Assembly (NCBI RefSeq): GCF_036880985.1
Contig: NZ_JBAJNO010000002.1
Span: 248,001-312,000 of the forward strand
Source of the DNA: Limibacter armeniacum
Lineage (GTDB): Bacteria > Bacteroidota > Bacteroidia > Cytophagales > Flammeovirgaceae
Direction of reading: 5' to 3'
Length of the DNA: 64,000 bases
In this document: in pieces, positions 8,032 through 17,996 of the stretch
How positions within the stretch are numbered: the stretch's first letter is position 1
Layout of the letters: the number at the start of each line of letters is the position of its first letter
Program-made: the position numbers and the translations under genes
Notes under the pieces: generated by a model
Told to the model about the DNA's origin: nothing
Database searches by the model: none
Seen by the model: the letters and a program-made list of their open reading frames with translations, nothing else

Positions 8032-9501
8032 TTATTGGATCATGACCGTCATGATGGAGTGCTCCAAACTTTTGGCTCCCACTGCCTGACCATTTACCCA
8101 AGTGTCAAAATCATATTCCTTGTCACTGAGGTTCAACACCACCACCGCAATACTGTTATCCGGATTGATAAATGCGGTAGTCAACAGGTCATCATGGTTG
8201 GAAGAGCTGACGATCCTTCTTGCTCCCGGTCTGATAAACTTCGAGAAGTGTCCCATATAGTAATAGGAGTTAAGGTAAGTCACCTCGCCAGTTCGGGTAT
8301 CCCCAACCACAGGTGCCAGACAGAAATTGCCGACATGGTTCGGACCTCCTGTTTCATCCAGCAGTACATTCCAGTCTACCCAACCAGAAGCGCCATTGTC
8401 CAAATCCTTTAAGATTGATTTTCCATAGCGCTCACCCCATTTCCAAAGATGCAGGCTGTCAATATTGAACGGGTACACACAGCCTTCGGTAAACAGCAGA
8501 TTCTTGTCAGGGAAAGCTTCGTGATGCAGGCGGACATTGTCGAAATGGTCACCCGCATACCAATGGTAGCCTGTTCCCCAAACGTACTTGGCGGCTTCAG
8601 GGTCATCATAAACCACCTTTGCCCGCTGGTACATCAGTCCCCGATTGTGGTCCCAGATGATCAGTTTGGTATCAGGGTATTTGGATTGCTTGATTGTCGG
8701 ACCCAAGAAGTTTTTGACAAAATCCCGTTCCTCTTCCGCCGTGTACAGGCACGATTCCCACGTCTGTGGAGACATTGGCTCATTCTGTACCGTCAAGCCC
8801 CAAATATTGATTCCTTCCTTCTTATATTCTTCTATAAACTTGAGGTAATAATCTGCCCAAGCTTGTCTGTATTCCGACTTCAGCTTTCCACCTTGCAGCA
8901 TGTTTCCTGTCGTCTTCATCCAAGCAGGTGGACTCCATGGAGAAGCGAATAGTTTCATATCCCCTTCGGTCGCTTTCAATGCTTCCTTGATAAATGGGAT
9001 ACGGAATTTTCTGTCCTGTTCTATGCTGAAGTTATCGAGTTTGGTATCTCCCAACACTTCCGCATAGGCAACACTTTTACTTGAAAAATCTGAACTGTGG
9101 ATGGAAGTTCTTGCCATTGAATAGCCAATCCCCTTATCCTTATCGAAGTAGGCAGTAATGATTTCCTGTTGCTTTTCCTTCGGCAGCTTGTAAAAGGTTT
9201 CTGCCGCTGCATCGGTCAAGGCGCCTCCAATTCCAACTATTTCCTGAAACTTTCGGTCAGGGTCTACAAAGATGGTTGGTGACATTTCGGTTGGCTGTCT
9301 CAGCTCCCTAAACGCTCCTTCTCCTACTTCAGAAAGCCGTTCACCACTTTCCTTGGCAGTCCTGTAAAAGGTAGCCGATTTTCCTGTAAGGGAATATTTC
9401 TCAATCCTCTTTTCAGCTTGCTCCTGTTTTGGTTTTTCTGTCTGACAAGCAACCATTAAAGCACCTGCCAGCAACAGTCCAGTTATCTTGATTGGTTTCA
9501 T
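8032..9501 (-). CDS. GH30 glycoside hydrolase, lipoprotein
   Basis: A 489-residue GH30-family enzyme. It begins with a lipoprotein signal (GLLLAGALMVAC, Cys19) and a charged spacer. The barrel starts with the hallmark FQEIVGIGGALTDAAAETFYKL. The acid/base glutamate is in the TVQNEPMSPQTWES motif (about residue 239) and the nucleophile in LLFTEGCVYPFN (about residue 338). Known activities in the family include glucosylceramidase, beta-1,6-glucanase, beta-glucosidase and xylanase. In a mannan locus a role in trimming glucosyl residues of glucomannan is plausible but not shown by the sequence. Its ATG overlaps the stop of the transporter gene by 4 bases, so the two are coupled. Confidence 0.88.
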   Translation of the reverse strand: MKPIKITGLLLAGALMVACQTEKPKQEQAEKRIEKYSLTGKSATFYRTAKESGERLSEVGEGAFRELRQPTEMSPTIFVDPDRKFQEIVGIGGALTDAAAETFYKLPKEKQQEIITAYFDKDKGIGYSMARTSIHSSDFSSKSVAYAEVLGDTKLDNFSIEQDRKFRIPFIKEALKATEGDMKLFASPWSPPAWMKTTGNMLQGGKLKSEYRQAWADYYLKFIEEYKKEGINIWGLTVQNEPMSPQTWESCLYTAEEERDFVKNFLGPTIKQSKYPDTKLIIWDHNRGLMYQRAKVVYDDPEAAKYVWGTGYHWYAGDHFDNVRLHHEAFPDKNLLFTEGCVYPFNIDSLHLWKWGERYGKSILKDLDNGASGWVDWNVLLDETGGPNHVGNFCLAPVVGDTRTGEVTYLNSYYYMGHFSKFIRPGARRIVSSSNHDDLLTTAFINPDNSIAVVVLNLSDKEYDFDTWVNGQAVGAKSLEHSIMTVMIQ

Positions 9502-10895
9502 CTCTTGTTCAGTTCCTGTTTGATAGTAGCCATAAATTTCTCGTCCAGTTTGTAAAGACGCATAAAGGCAAAAGAGGCTAAAGCTCCCAGTCCAGCAATC
9601 ACACTGATCATCAACCTGATGCCGAGCAATGCTTCCTGTGTCTGCTCCACGTTCGGTTCAAAACCGAAGCCTGCCAGCAACCACCCCGTAATGGCTCCCC
9701 CAATGGTCCATCCAAATTTCTGCGACATGGAAGAAGAGGAGAATACCAGCCCTGTTGCCCTGCGACCTGTCTTCCACTCTGAGTAATCGGCAATGTCAGC
9801 ATACATTGACCAGCCCAGTGGCAGGATAATACCCGCAGTAATCCCGATCAGGACATTCAGTCCAAAGATCAAAAGAAGACTGTCAGCAGGAATGAAAAAG
9901 AAAACAAAGCTGAGTCCCGCTGACAACAGTGCCGCATAGCTGAAAGTTGCCTTTTTTCCCAAAGCTACCGCAACTGGTTTGGCAAGCAGTACCCCAATGA
10001 TATTGGTCGCCAACCAAATAGACATATAGGCAGATGAAAGGGCTGTCGAGGTCCATTCGAAGCTGTTGCCGAACAGTTCCAATGTCTGATCCTTGATGTA
10101 ATATTTAAAGTAATACAGGATGGAACCATCCCTGAGTGAGTTGAAGATCAGGATAGCGATATTGGCTCCCAGCATCACAAACCAAGGCAGGTTTTTGCTC
10201 AAGTCTTTCAGGTCATCCTTCAGGCTTGCTTTCTCTTCCTTTGGAGGCGCCAGCCTTTCCCTTGTCCAGAAGAATGTCAGAAAAAACAACACAGCTGCAA
10301 TGGTTGCATAAATCATAACCGTGTACTGAAAACCGATTGCCTCATTGGTACTTTGGCTAAAGAAATCTACTAGCACATTGGCTGTTGCGGTCACAAACAA
10401 GCCACCCGAGAAAGCACCGATAAATCGCCATGAAGCCAGTGAAGTACGCTCCACTCCATCATCTGTCATTACCGCCATTAGCGAACCGTACGGTACATTG
10501 ATTGCCGTGTACACCATCATCATCAGCGTATAGGTGATATAAGCGTAGATCAGCTTACCATCTGCGCTCAGATCAGGCGTGGTAAAAGTAAGCACCCCGA
10601 TAATTCCGAATGGCACTGCCACATACAACAGGTACGGTCGGAACTTACCCCTACGGGTCACAGTCCTGTCCGAGATCAATCCCATGATTGGGTCGTTGAG
10701 TGCATCCCATACACGGGTCACCAGAAACATGGTACCTACTGCTGCGGCCGATATTCCGAACACGTCCGTGTAAAAAAACAGCAGGAACATGGAAAATAGC
10801 TTCCAGAACATGGATGAGGCAAAATCCCCAAAACTATAGGCGATCTTTTCCTTCAGCTTCAGTCTGGATGAAGTGATTGTTTTATCTAAGACCAT
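9498..10895 (-). CDS. GPH-family sugar:cation symporter (MFS)
   Basis: A 465-residue inner-membrane protein with about twelve hydrophobic segments. The first loop motif is the glycoside-pentoside-hexuronide signature: [16 protein letters not shown], then [18 protein letters not shown] and [10 protein letters not shown]. Between helices 6 and 7 is a charged cytoplasmic loop ([20 protein letters not shown]). In characterised Bacteroidota mannan operons an MFS protein in this position carries mannobiose from periplasm to cytoplasm, feeding the epimerase and phosphorylase; that role fits here. It overlaps the GH130 gene by 14 bases upstream and the GH30 gene by 4 bases downstream, so it is clearly co-transcribed. 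Confidence 0.9.
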   Translation of the reverse strand: MVLDKTITSSRLKLKEKIAYSFGDFASSMFWKLFSMFLLFFYTDVFGISAAAVGTMFLVTRVWDALNDPIMGLISDRTVTRRGKFRPYLLYVAVPFGIIGVLTFTTPDLSADGKLIYAYITYTLMMMVYTAINVPYGSLMAVMTDDGVERTSLASWRFIGAFSGGLFVTATANVLVDFFSQSTNEAIGFQYTVMIYATIAAVLFFLTFFWTRERLAPPKEEKASLKDDLKDLSKNLPWFVMLGANIAILIFNSLRDGSILYYFKYYIKDQTLELFGNSFEWTSTALSSAYMSIWLATNIIGVLLAKPVAVALGKKATFSYAALLSAGLSFVFFFIPADSLLLIFGLNVLIGITAGIILPLGWSMYADIADYSEWKTGRRATGLVFSSSSMSQKFGWTIGGAITGWLLAGFGFEPNVEQTQEALLGIRLMISVIAGLGALASFAFMRLYKLDEKFMATIKQELNKR

Positions 10896-12072
10896 GGGCT
10901 TTCAGGAATTCAAGGTTGCTGTCAATCAATTTGTTTCGGGTTTGCACACTCGCAAATGAGCGTAATCCATCCTCTGGTGTGTGCTTGCAATAATCCACCA
11001 GTTTCTCCACAGTAGAAGTCGCCACATGCAATCTTGTATCAGAGGAAGCATAATAGATCAGTACCTCTCCGTTGTCCTTGGCAATCCAACCATTGGTGAA
11101 AAGCACGTTGGAAACATCGCCTATACGCTCTCTGTCCAATGGTGCCATAAAGTGACCAGCTGGGCGATTAATCACTTTTGAAGGGTCTTCCAGTGAAGTC
11201 ATAAACATGTATAGCACGTAGCGGAGTCCTGCCGCTGTGTTTCTTACGCCATGCGCCAGATGCAGCCAACCTTCTGCTGTTTTGATTGGGGCAGGTCCCT
11301 GTCCGTTCTTCACCTCCTTGATGGTGTGATAGGTTTTCGGGTCAATGATTTTCTCGGCGCCTACCTTGGCATTTTCCATGCTCTCCAGCAAAGCCCAACC
11401 GATTCCACCACCTTTTCCGGCATCGATGAAACCATCCTGCGGACGGGTATAAAGTGCATACTTGCCATCTATAAATTCGGGATGCAATACCACGTTCCGC
11501 TGTTGGCTCCCTCCTGAATCCAAATCCGCTAAACGCTCCCAATTCACAAGGTCTTTAGTACGGGCGATACCGCATTTGGCTTCAGCCGCCGACTGGTCCG
11601 CTTCTGGTGCGCTTTTGTCTCTTCTCTCTGTACAGAACAGCCCGTAAATCCATCCGTCCTCATGCCTTGTCAGACGCATATCATACACATTCGTATCTGG
11701 TTCATCGGTCTCAGGCAAGGTGATCGGGTAATCCCAGAAACGGAAATTGTCAATGCCGTTCTCACTTTCAGCCACAGCAAAAAAGGACTTGCGGTCATCC
11801 CCTTCAACACGCACTACCACACAATACTGACCATTGAACTCAATGGCTCCTGCATTGAAGGTGGCATTGATTCCCTGTCTTTCTAACAGCAACGGATTAG
11901 TCTCAGGATTCAGGTCATAGCGCCAGAAAACAGGTGTATGGTTTCGGGTCAAAACCGGATAGGCATATCTTTGAATAACGCCATTACTCTCTGCCTGCTG
12001 CTCATTCTTTTGCTTCAAAAAATATTCGTGATCAGCCAGTAGCTGCCTTACTTTTTCTATATGCTTGCTCAT
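10882..12072 (-). CDS. GH130 4-O-beta-D-mannosyl-D-glucose phosphorylase
   Basis: A 396-residue cytoplasmic enzyme (no signal peptide) of the five-bladed beta-propeller family GH130. The general acid aspartate is expected in [19 protein letters not shown] (about residue 130), a motif shared with the mannosylglucose phosphorylase subgroup. Phosphate-binding and propeller motifs include [38 protein letters not shown], seen in pieces along the protein. It phosphorolyses mannosyl-glucose to mannose-1-phosphate and glucose, conserving bond energy, and works directly after the 2-epimerase encoded in the same operon. Its 3' end overlaps the transporter gene by 14 bases; 44 bases separate it from the GH5-like gene. 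Confidence 0.9.
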   Translation of the reverse strand: MSKHIEKVRQLLADHEYFLKQKNEQQAESNGVIQRYAYPVLTRNHTPVFWRYDLNPETNPLLLERQGINATFNAGAIEFNGQYCVVVRVEGDDRKSFFAVAESENGIDNFRFWDYPITLPETDEPDTNVYDMRLTRHEDGWIYGLFCTERRDKSAPEADQSAAEAKCGIARTKDLVNWERLADLDSGGSQQRNVVLHPEFIDGKYALYTRPQDGFIDAGKGGGIGWALLESMENAKVGAEKIIDPKTYHTIKEVKNGQGPAPIKTAEGWLHLAHGVRNTAAGLRYVLYMFMTSLEDPSKVINRPAGHFMAPLDRERIGDVSNVLFTNGWIAKDNGEVLIYYASSDTRLHVATSTVEKLVDYCKHTPEDGLRSFASVQTRNKLIDSNLEFLKAHGLR

Positions 12073-12116
12073 TTCTTTATTCTCTATTTTTAATTGAAAA
12101 ATCTTTCCCCATTCGA

Positions 12117-13871
12117 TCAGTTAGATGCCAATTCCTGCGTATTCAGTGATGCTTCTGGTGTCAGGATATAAAGCATTTCATCCCAACCATTCAAGCTTAC
12201 TTTTGAGATGGTTAAACCACTTTCTCCTGCTGACAATTTGCCGTTGGAAGAGAAAGAGCGCTCATCCGGATTGAACCTTTTCAGGATATAATTCCCTTTG
12301 GCAATGTCCAGCACCAAATCCGAAGACTGTAGCTGCTTCTCATTGTTGAGTACCACCACGAAATACTGCTCCCCACATTTCACACTAAAGGACTCCAACC
12401 CTTTGGAAGCGACAGTCACTTCCTCAAACTGTCCTTTACCAGCCTCCAGCATCATGTCATTGATCATGCGTACACTTTGGAAATATGGGGTCATGTCGCG
12501 TTTGTCAAAAAATTCCCACCACCATGTCATGGGCAGAATCGGTGTCGGGTTAAAAAGTCCGTACCACAATCCCCTTCTGTAATCGTAATCCGACTCTTCG
12601 GCTATCTTGGAAAAATCCTTGTTCCAGTCCCATTCATAACCGAACTCGCCCCATACAAAAGGTTTCTTGTAATGGTCTGCATATTGATGAATCAAGGCAG
12701 GAATCTGACCTGTTTTCTTGTAGATATGGTGCTGGGCTATGTCAATGTTTTCTGCCTCAAACATCCCTTCTATTTCCCTGTGGGAAACACTTGTGGTGAT
12801 GATATGATTATATGGATCAATGGAGCTGATATAATCACTCATTTCCTTGTGCCATGCTGCCACATCCTTGTGCGCAATCAGAACACTGTCGTGCGGTGTT
12901 GCTGTAAAAACAGCGTTATCGATCTCGTTAAAGAATTCCCATGCTCCAATGTGCGTGCTGTATCCCCAACGGGCAACCAGAAACCTGAACTTGTTCTTGG
13001 ACATCTTGCGAGCTTGCTCATTGACAAAGAAATCTGCAGGTGAGGCTGCCGGTCCTCCGTTGGCTACATTATAGCGGTTGTCCTGCCATCCACCACCAGG
13101 AATCAGTGCACCATGTGTATCCATTGCCAGCATCAGGTAAAGGTCCAGCGAATCACACATATCCATCAGTTCATCCATTCGCTTGATCCCTTGTGGATGG
13201 AAATACTCGTCAGAATCTGTATAGCGGTCAGTATGCTTTGAAACTTTTGGCCATGAGACAGGTAGGTCCCAAGGGCACATCCAGGTACGGAAAAAATTGG
13301 CGCCGTTCTCGGAAAGTGTTGGCAGCAAGTATTCATAGGTATATTTTGAGTCCTCATAGTTGCGAGCTTCCCAGCCTACATTCTCTCCAATCCCTCGGAA
13401 AAGCTTTCCATTATCATATTTCAATGTCCAATTGTCATTTACATGTAGGAAACCATCCTCACCAGAGGTTTCCACCTTGAAATGGTCAATAGTTGAAGTA
13501 GTGGTTTCCCCTCCATGCTCTAACTGGTAAGTATAGGTGTATTCACCATTTTCAGCTGGTGCAAAACGGGCTTTCCAAACTGACTGCTCCTCCTTGTTTT
13601 CCTCAAAATAACATGGGAGCACTAGCTGTTTTCCTGCTGGCGAGGTGATCATCATGTCCAACTTGACCTCTTCCTGATCGTAAGGGTTATTGAACTGCTC
13701 GTTGATCACAATCTCGAACTCAGTTTTGCCGTATTGCTTAATATCTTCAGTAATCAGGTTATGTTTCTCTATCAGGCTATTAGAACAGCCTTGGTTCAAC
13801 ACCATACCCGCAGCCATCAGTCCTGCGAATAGTGTTCTTCTCAATTGGTTTGTTTGCATTCTGTTTTTCAT
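12117..13871 (-). CDS. GH5-like endo-glycanase (probable mannanase) with DUF5060-type N-domain, lipoprotein
   Basis: A 584-residue lipoprotein: the signal segment ends at MVLNQGC (Cys29). An N-terminal immunoglobulin-like domain (about residues 45-140, [20 protein letters not shown]) of the DUF5060 kind precedes a GH5/clan-A TIM barrel. The acid/base glutamate is in [10 protein letters not shown] (about residue 314) and the nucleophile in [14 protein letters not shown] (about residue 410). A small beta-sandwich closes the protein. Lipidation suggests attachment to the outer membrane. Position between the GH26 mannanases and the GH130 phosphorylase supports a role on beta-mannan or glucomannan oligosaccharides, but GH5-related barrels vary widely in specificity. 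Confidence 0.8.
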   Translation of the reverse strand: MKNRMQTNQLRRTLFAGLMAAGMVLNQGCSNSLIEKHNLITEDIKQYGKTEFEIVINEQFNNPYDQEEVKLDMMITSPAGKQLVLPCYFEENKEEQSVWKARFAPAENGEYTYTYQLEHGGETTTSTIDHFKVETSGEDGFLHVNDNWTLKYDNGKLFRGIGENVGWEARNYEDSKYTYEYLLPTLSENGANFFRTWMCPWDLPVSWPKVSKHTDRYTDSDEYFHPQGIKRMDELMDMCDSLDLYLMLAMDTHGALIPGGGWQDNRYNVANGGPAASPADFFVNEQARKMSKNKFRFLVARWGYSTHIGAWEFFNEIDNAVFTATPHDSVLIAHKDVAAWHKEMSDYISSIDPYNHIITTSVSHREIEGMFEAENIDIAQHHIYKKTGQIPALIHQYADHYKKPFVWGEFGYEWDWNKDFSKIAEESDYDYRRGLWYGLFNPTPILPMTWWWEFFDKRDMTPYFQSVRMINDMMLEAGKGQFEEVTVASKGLESFSVKCGEQYFVVVLNNEKQLQSSDLVLDIAKGNYILKRFNPDERSFSSNGKLSAGESGLTISKVSLNGWDEMLYILTPEASLNTQELASN

Positions 13872-13897
13872 TTTTCGACCACTGGTTGTTTAAAGGT

Positions 13898-14863
13898 TTA
13901 CAGTTGTTCCGGCATCTCATCCCGTGTAATCACCCGCTTGTCTTTGTAGAGTTTCTTTATTTCCTTAATGGAGTTGCTTTGCTCCACCAACTCTGCCCAA
14001 GGCATAAAGAATACCCAACGTGGCTGTGCTTTCAGAATATCTGAGGTAGGAAGCTTGCTGCATTCCCCAATGGCCATAGGCTTTTCACCCGCAATCGGAA
14101 GGATGTAGTCATACCATTTCTTGTCATAGCCCTGATCGTAGATATCAAAGGCAAACACATCCCAGTACTCTCCTCCTGGATTATAATCCTCGAAATCCCA
14201 GCTCATGTCTTGCATATCCCACACCCAAATCAGGTTGTCCAATCCTTTCTCCTTCATGAAATAGTCATGTGTAATCCTGTAAAGCTTGGCGGTTCCTTCA
14301 GGTCCGGGACGGCCACCCCACCAGAACAACCCCTGATTCATCTCATGTAATGGGCGGAATAATACGACTACACCATTGTCTTTTAGGAACTGTAGGTAAA
14401 CTGCGATATCATCCATTCGCTTTTTCCAAGCATTGCTCAGTTCCGTCCCGTCTGTCGTCAGTTCATTCCATTGTTCATCTGTCAATTGAGCATTCAGCAA
14501 TCCCGGATCCCATCCGCAAGGCTCTCCCTGATCTGGAGGACATGCATGCCACATCAGGTTAATGATGGCGCCATTGTCCCACTGTTCTTTGGCTTGCTTG
14601 ATCATTGTCCAACGCTCATCTATGTTTTCCTGCTGGAAAAGGAAGTCCCCACTCCAAAGTGCCGGATACTTTCCTGTAGTTTCCTTGATGAAGTTGGTCC
14701 ACTTTACCGGATCGGCGTTGGGCTCTTTGTTATGTTGTCCTGCCAGTGTCTGTTTTCCTGAGATTTTATACAGGTAATCCAATACATCAGCTCGTGACCG
14801 CTGGGCGAAAGATGATGCTGACAAAAGCAGCATCAGCAAAAAAGTCGTTGTGATTCTTTTCAT
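13898..14863 (-). CDS. GH26 beta-mannanase, single-domain
   Basis: A 321-residue secreted enzyme with signal peptide KRITTTFLLMLLLSASSFAQ and a catalytic GH26 domain only. The acid/base glutamate is in VLFRPLHEMNQGLFWWGGR (Glu about 175), and the nucleophile in PMAIGECSKLP (Glu about 264). Early motifs GKQTLAGQHN and LMWHACPPDQGEPCGWD are typical of endo- or mannobiose-releasing beta-1,4-mannanases. It is closely similar to the catalytic domain of the next upstream gene (shared HEMNQG-FWWGGRPGP and WHAC-P--GEPC-WD motifs), so the two look like a duplication, this copy lacking the carbohydrate-binding and sorting domains. It probably works in the periplasm or at the cell surface. Confidence 0.92.
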   Translation of the reverse strand: MKRITTTFLLMLLLSASSFAQRSRADVLDYLYKISGKQTLAGQHNKEPNADPVKWTNFIKETTGKYPALWSGDFLFQQENIDERWTMIKQAKEQWDNGAIINLMWHACPPDQGEPCGWDPGLLNAQLTDEQWNELTTDGTELSNAWKKRMDDIAVYLQFLKDNGVVVLFRPLHEMNQGLFWWGGRPGPEGTAKLYRITHDYFMKEKGLDNLIWVWDMQDMSWDFEDYNPGGEYWDVFAFDIYDQGYDKKWYDYILPIAGEKPMAIGECSKLPTSDILKAQPRWVFFMPWAELVEQSNSIKEIKKLYKDKRVITRDEMPEQL

Positions 14864-14937
14864 TACAAGCTCATTTGTGTCAGGAGTAGGTCAGGCATAT
14901 TTCCTTGCCTGACCTGTCCTTAACTACCAACATTCTA

Positions 14938-16647
14938 TTATTTATCCTTCATGATTTTACCTGACAATACCTTCCCTTCTGTGTACAGGCGGTAATGGTA
15001 CAGACCCGGTGCGACAGCTGTGCCAGTTATATTGCTTCCATCCCATACTACCTCTTTCGGATTGGCAGGATCAGCCTTTGTAAAGCTGCGGACTATCTTA
15101 CCTGACATATCGTAGATATTCAGGTTGAAAGGACTTTCACCAACCGGTATTTTCACTTTTGCAGTGAATGGGTTAGGGTATGCATTTAGTTTTTCCTCGT
15201 TCAATCCTTCTAAAGCTGTCACCCCCAATCTTGCTCCGGAATTTGGCGTGATCGACCACCAGTTGAAATTCCAGCCACCCGTCAGCGCCTTAATCCCAAA
15301 ACCCTGTACACCTGCATTCAGGTTTACGGTCTGGTAGATGGTTGTCCAACTCTGGTAACCACCTGTATTCGGTACGTTGATTGTCCCGTAGGCAGCACCT
15401 CCCGCCTGTTCTAACTGGATAGTTCCTCCACTTGGACTTGCCACCCGATAGGCAATAGTGTATGAGCCAGTTGAGGGCACATTGATATTGCTGTAACTCA
15501 TCCAGTCACCACTGTCGATCCAGCCGACATTAAGGTTTCCTCCACCTGAATCACTGGTCGTTTCAGTCTGTACGCCACTCATATTGCTGTAGTCCTCAGC
15601 CTGAATGTATTGTGTGGTTGGGGTTGTCGGATTCTGCCAAGATCCTGAGCCTGTCCACCCCGGCATCTCATTGAGTGTAAGCACCCGACTTGACCAATAG
15701 ATGTCCTGAATTTTTTGGGTGCTGTTGCCTGAGAAAGTCAGTTCTGACCAACCCATAAAGAAAGTCCAGAGGGGCTGATTGTTCAGTAGGCTTACTGCCG
15801 GAAGGTCTTCACATTCCCCGATCCCAATCGGACGACCGCCAGCCTTGGCGACCATCGCATTGTACTTCTGTGTTGTGTAACCCTGACCATCACTCCAGTA
15901 CATGTCCAGTGTCAGCACATCCCAATAGTTCCATCCCGGATCGTAGTTATAAAGGTCATTAGCTAGTCCACTGTAATCCTGCATGTTCCACACCCAGATC
16001 AGGTTACTCAACCCTTTCGTATTTGTGAAATAGTCATGTGTGATCTGGTAGAGTTTAGCGGTTCCGTTTGGTCCGGGACGACCACCCCACCAGAACATCC
16101 CTTGGTTCATTTCATGCAATGGTCTGAAGAATACCTCCACTCCTGCATCTTCCAGCTGCTGCAAGTAGTAGGCAATCTCGTCCATCATGCTTTTCCACTT
16201 GTTGTTCAGTGCTGTACCGTTGGTGATCAGCTCATTCCACTGGCTGTTTGTGAGTGATCCCAATACGCCACTGCCATCCCAGTTGCAAGGTTCACCATTG
16301 ACTGGGTTACAGGCATGCCACATCAGGTTGATCATGGCACCATTGTTCCACTCCGTGATTACCTGATTGATCATGGTTTGCCTTGCATTGACTTCGTTGT
16401 ACTCGAACTGAAAGTCCGCACTGTAGAGTCCAGGCCACTGTCCCAGTACGCCATTGAGTTGTTGACTGTATTGATTGGGATTTGAATTGGGCTGGCGGTT
16501 GTGCATTCCCCCAATCGTTTTTGATCCCTGAATACTGTACAGGTAGTTCAATGACTCAAAAGGTGTCTGGGCTTGTACCCCAAAGTGTAGGCAAAGCAGT
16601 GCCAGTACAATAAGTGACCTTATTGTGTTCATTGTAATTGTCATCAT
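14938..16647 (-). CDS. GH26 beta-mannanase with CBM6-like module and type IX secretion tail
   Basis: A 569-residue modular enzyme: signal peptide ending in FGVQAQ, a GH26 barrel (about residues 30-330), a CBM6/CBM35-like beta-sandwich (about 345-470, beginning QYIQAEDYSNMSGVQ and containing GWIDSGDWMSYSNI), and a C-terminal sorting domain (about 490-569). Catalytic glutamates lie in RPLHEMNQGMFWWGG (about 179) and PIGIGECEDLP (about 275). The tail has the AYPNPF start, NLNIYDMSGKIVRSF core and GLYHYRLYT ending of type A Por/T9SS signals, so the protein should be secreted to or across the cell surface. The first ATG is kept because an AAGGAG lies upstream; a second ATG five codons in is possible. 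Confidence 0.92.
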   Translation of the reverse strand: MMTITMNTIRSLIVLALLCLHFGVQAQTPFESLNYLYSIQGSKTIGGMHNRQPNSNPNQYSQQLNGVLGQWPGLYSADFQFEYNEVNARQTMINQVITEWNNGAMINLMWHACNPVNGEPCNWDGSGVLGSLTNSQWNELITNGTALNNKWKSMMDEIAYYLQQLEDAGVEVFFRPLHEMNQGMFWWGGRPGPNGTAKLYQITHDYFTNTKGLSNLIWVWNMQDYSGLANDLYNYDPGWNYWDVLTLDMYWSDGQGYTTQKYNAMVAKAGGRPIGIGECEDLPAVSLLNNQPLWTFFMGWSELTFSGNSTQKIQDIYWSSRVLTLNEMPGWTGSGSWQNPTTPTTQYIQAEDYSNMSGVQTETTSDSGGGNLNVGWIDSGDWMSYSNINVPSTGSYTIAYRVASPSGGTIQLEQAGGAAYGTINVPNTGGYQSWTTIYQTVNLNAGVQGFGIKALTGGWNFNWWSITPNSGARLGVTALEGLNEEKLNAYPNPFTAKVKIPVGESPFNLNIYDMSGKIVRSFTKADPANPKEVVWDGSNITGTAVAPGLYHYRLYTEGKVLSGKIMKDK

Positions 16648-16744
16648 GTGTTCAAATTGCTCCTTTCGGATGCGTTTTTTGGGTTAAGAAAAGCAGATCT
16701 CAGGCATATGATACCTACCCAAGAAATAGCGATGATTTATTGAC

Positions 16745-17935
16745 TTACTGAACTGTAATTCCTTCCACCGGAGCATACATATCAGGAAGGTCAGCACTAA
16801 AAATCATGTAATCACTCTCGTAGAATGTTACAAAATCACTGGCTGAGCTGTGCCCGATCCAAGGACCATAATAATGGTAACCATCATGCGATGGATCATA
16901 CTTGTTTCGCCACATCACCACCAGACTGACCTCCTTGCCATACAGGGCTGACATAATCTCCTGAGTCCAATAGTTACTGTATTCTGCTCCTCCCTTTCTT
17001 ACTCCTTCAATACCTGTCTCCGTAATGCCACAAGGTTTTAGCTTTTCATTGGAAAGCGCTCCTAGATTACGGGCATTGGTGGAAAGTGCGGTTGTGTTGG
17101 TACCGTGGTAGCTATCCATCCCAATAAAATCCACATATGCATCACCGGGCCACCTGAACAACAGGTTCTCTTTTGTTCCAACCCCATCAAGTTGTGGTGA
17201 GATAGCAAATATCAGGTTGTGTAACTCTTTTTCCTTGGTCAGGTAATTTACTGTAAACTGCCAGAAGGCTATAAATTCTTCCTTGGTTGTACAACTGCTT
17301 CCCCACCATGACCAAGTCTGGGTATGCTCATGGTAAGGGCGGAAAATGATTGGAATCAACTTGCCATCTTTATCCTTCAATTCTGATACAAAAGCAGCCA
17401 GTCTGTCCAACCAAACCTTATACTTTACATTCACTTCATGCCCCTCTTCCAGAATATGCTTCACCACCGTGTTACTGGAATTGTCCCAAGAGTCTCCTCC
17501 AGTTTCAGGATTGTTCAAATGAAGGCACGAAGTAATTACCTCACCCCGATTGCGCGCCTCTATAATGGTTCGCTTGCGGTCATCATTCAAGTCACTGCTT
17601 GCATTCCGCTCATCCATTACCTCAGCCAGATCCACACTGAATACTGCCGGATAATCGCCACAAACTTCCTTTGTATCAGACCTGCCCTGCTCTGCATACC
17701 ACTCCCGTCCATAAATCAGGTCATCGTGATGCCCAAACATCAGTCCCTTACTTTGGATTGCCCAAAGGTTGGCATACAACGCTTTCGTTTCTGCTGTTGC
17801 CTGTGCATCTGCCAGTGTCAAAGTAACCGCTTCCACTTTTTCACCATCCATATCTGGTTCCACCTCAGTACTTTCTTTTGAACAAGACAGCGACAGCGTT
17901 GCGAACAGAATCAAATATATCTTTTTCATCATCAT
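16745..17935 (-). CDS. GH26 beta-mannanase, lipoprotein
   Basis: A 396-residue lipoprotein (lipobox LSLSC, Cys18) with one GH26 domain. The acid/base glutamate is in IPIIFRPYHEHTQTWSWWG (about residue 203) and the nucleophile in PCGITETGIEGV (about residue 306). Other family motifs are MFGHHDDLIYGREWY and a FSVDLAEV stretch. It is more distant from the two GH26 neighbours than they are from each other, resembling the surface or periplasmic mannobiose-producing ManA-type of Bacteroides. Lipidation suggests outer-membrane anchoring next to the SusC/SusD importer, where it would cut mannan into importable pieces. It sits 61 bases downstream of the surface-binding lipoprotein gene. Confidence 0.92.
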   Translation of the reverse strand: MMMKKIYLILFATLSLSCSKESTEVEPDMDGEKVEAVTLTLADAQATAETKALYANLWAIQSKGLMFGHHDDLIYGREWYAEQGRSDTKEVCGDYPAVFSVDLAEVMDERNASSDLNDDRKRTIIEARNRGEVITSCLHLNNPETGGDSWDNSSNTVVKHILEEGHEVNVKYKVWLDRLAAFVSELKDKDGKLIPIIFRPYHEHTQTWSWWGSSCTTKEEFIAFWQFTVNYLTKEKELHNLIFAISPQLDGVGTKENLLFRWPGDAYVDFIGMDSYHGTNTTALSTNARNLGALSNEKLKPCGITETGIEGVRKGGAEYSNYWTQEIMSALYGKEVSLVVMWRNKYDPSHDGYHYYGPWIGHSSASDFVTFYESDYMIFSADLPDMYAPVEGITVQ

Positions 17936-17996
17936 ACAGATTTACCGCTTGAAAAAGTACACTGGAACCATGCAGGCTCCAGTGTATTCATTTGGA

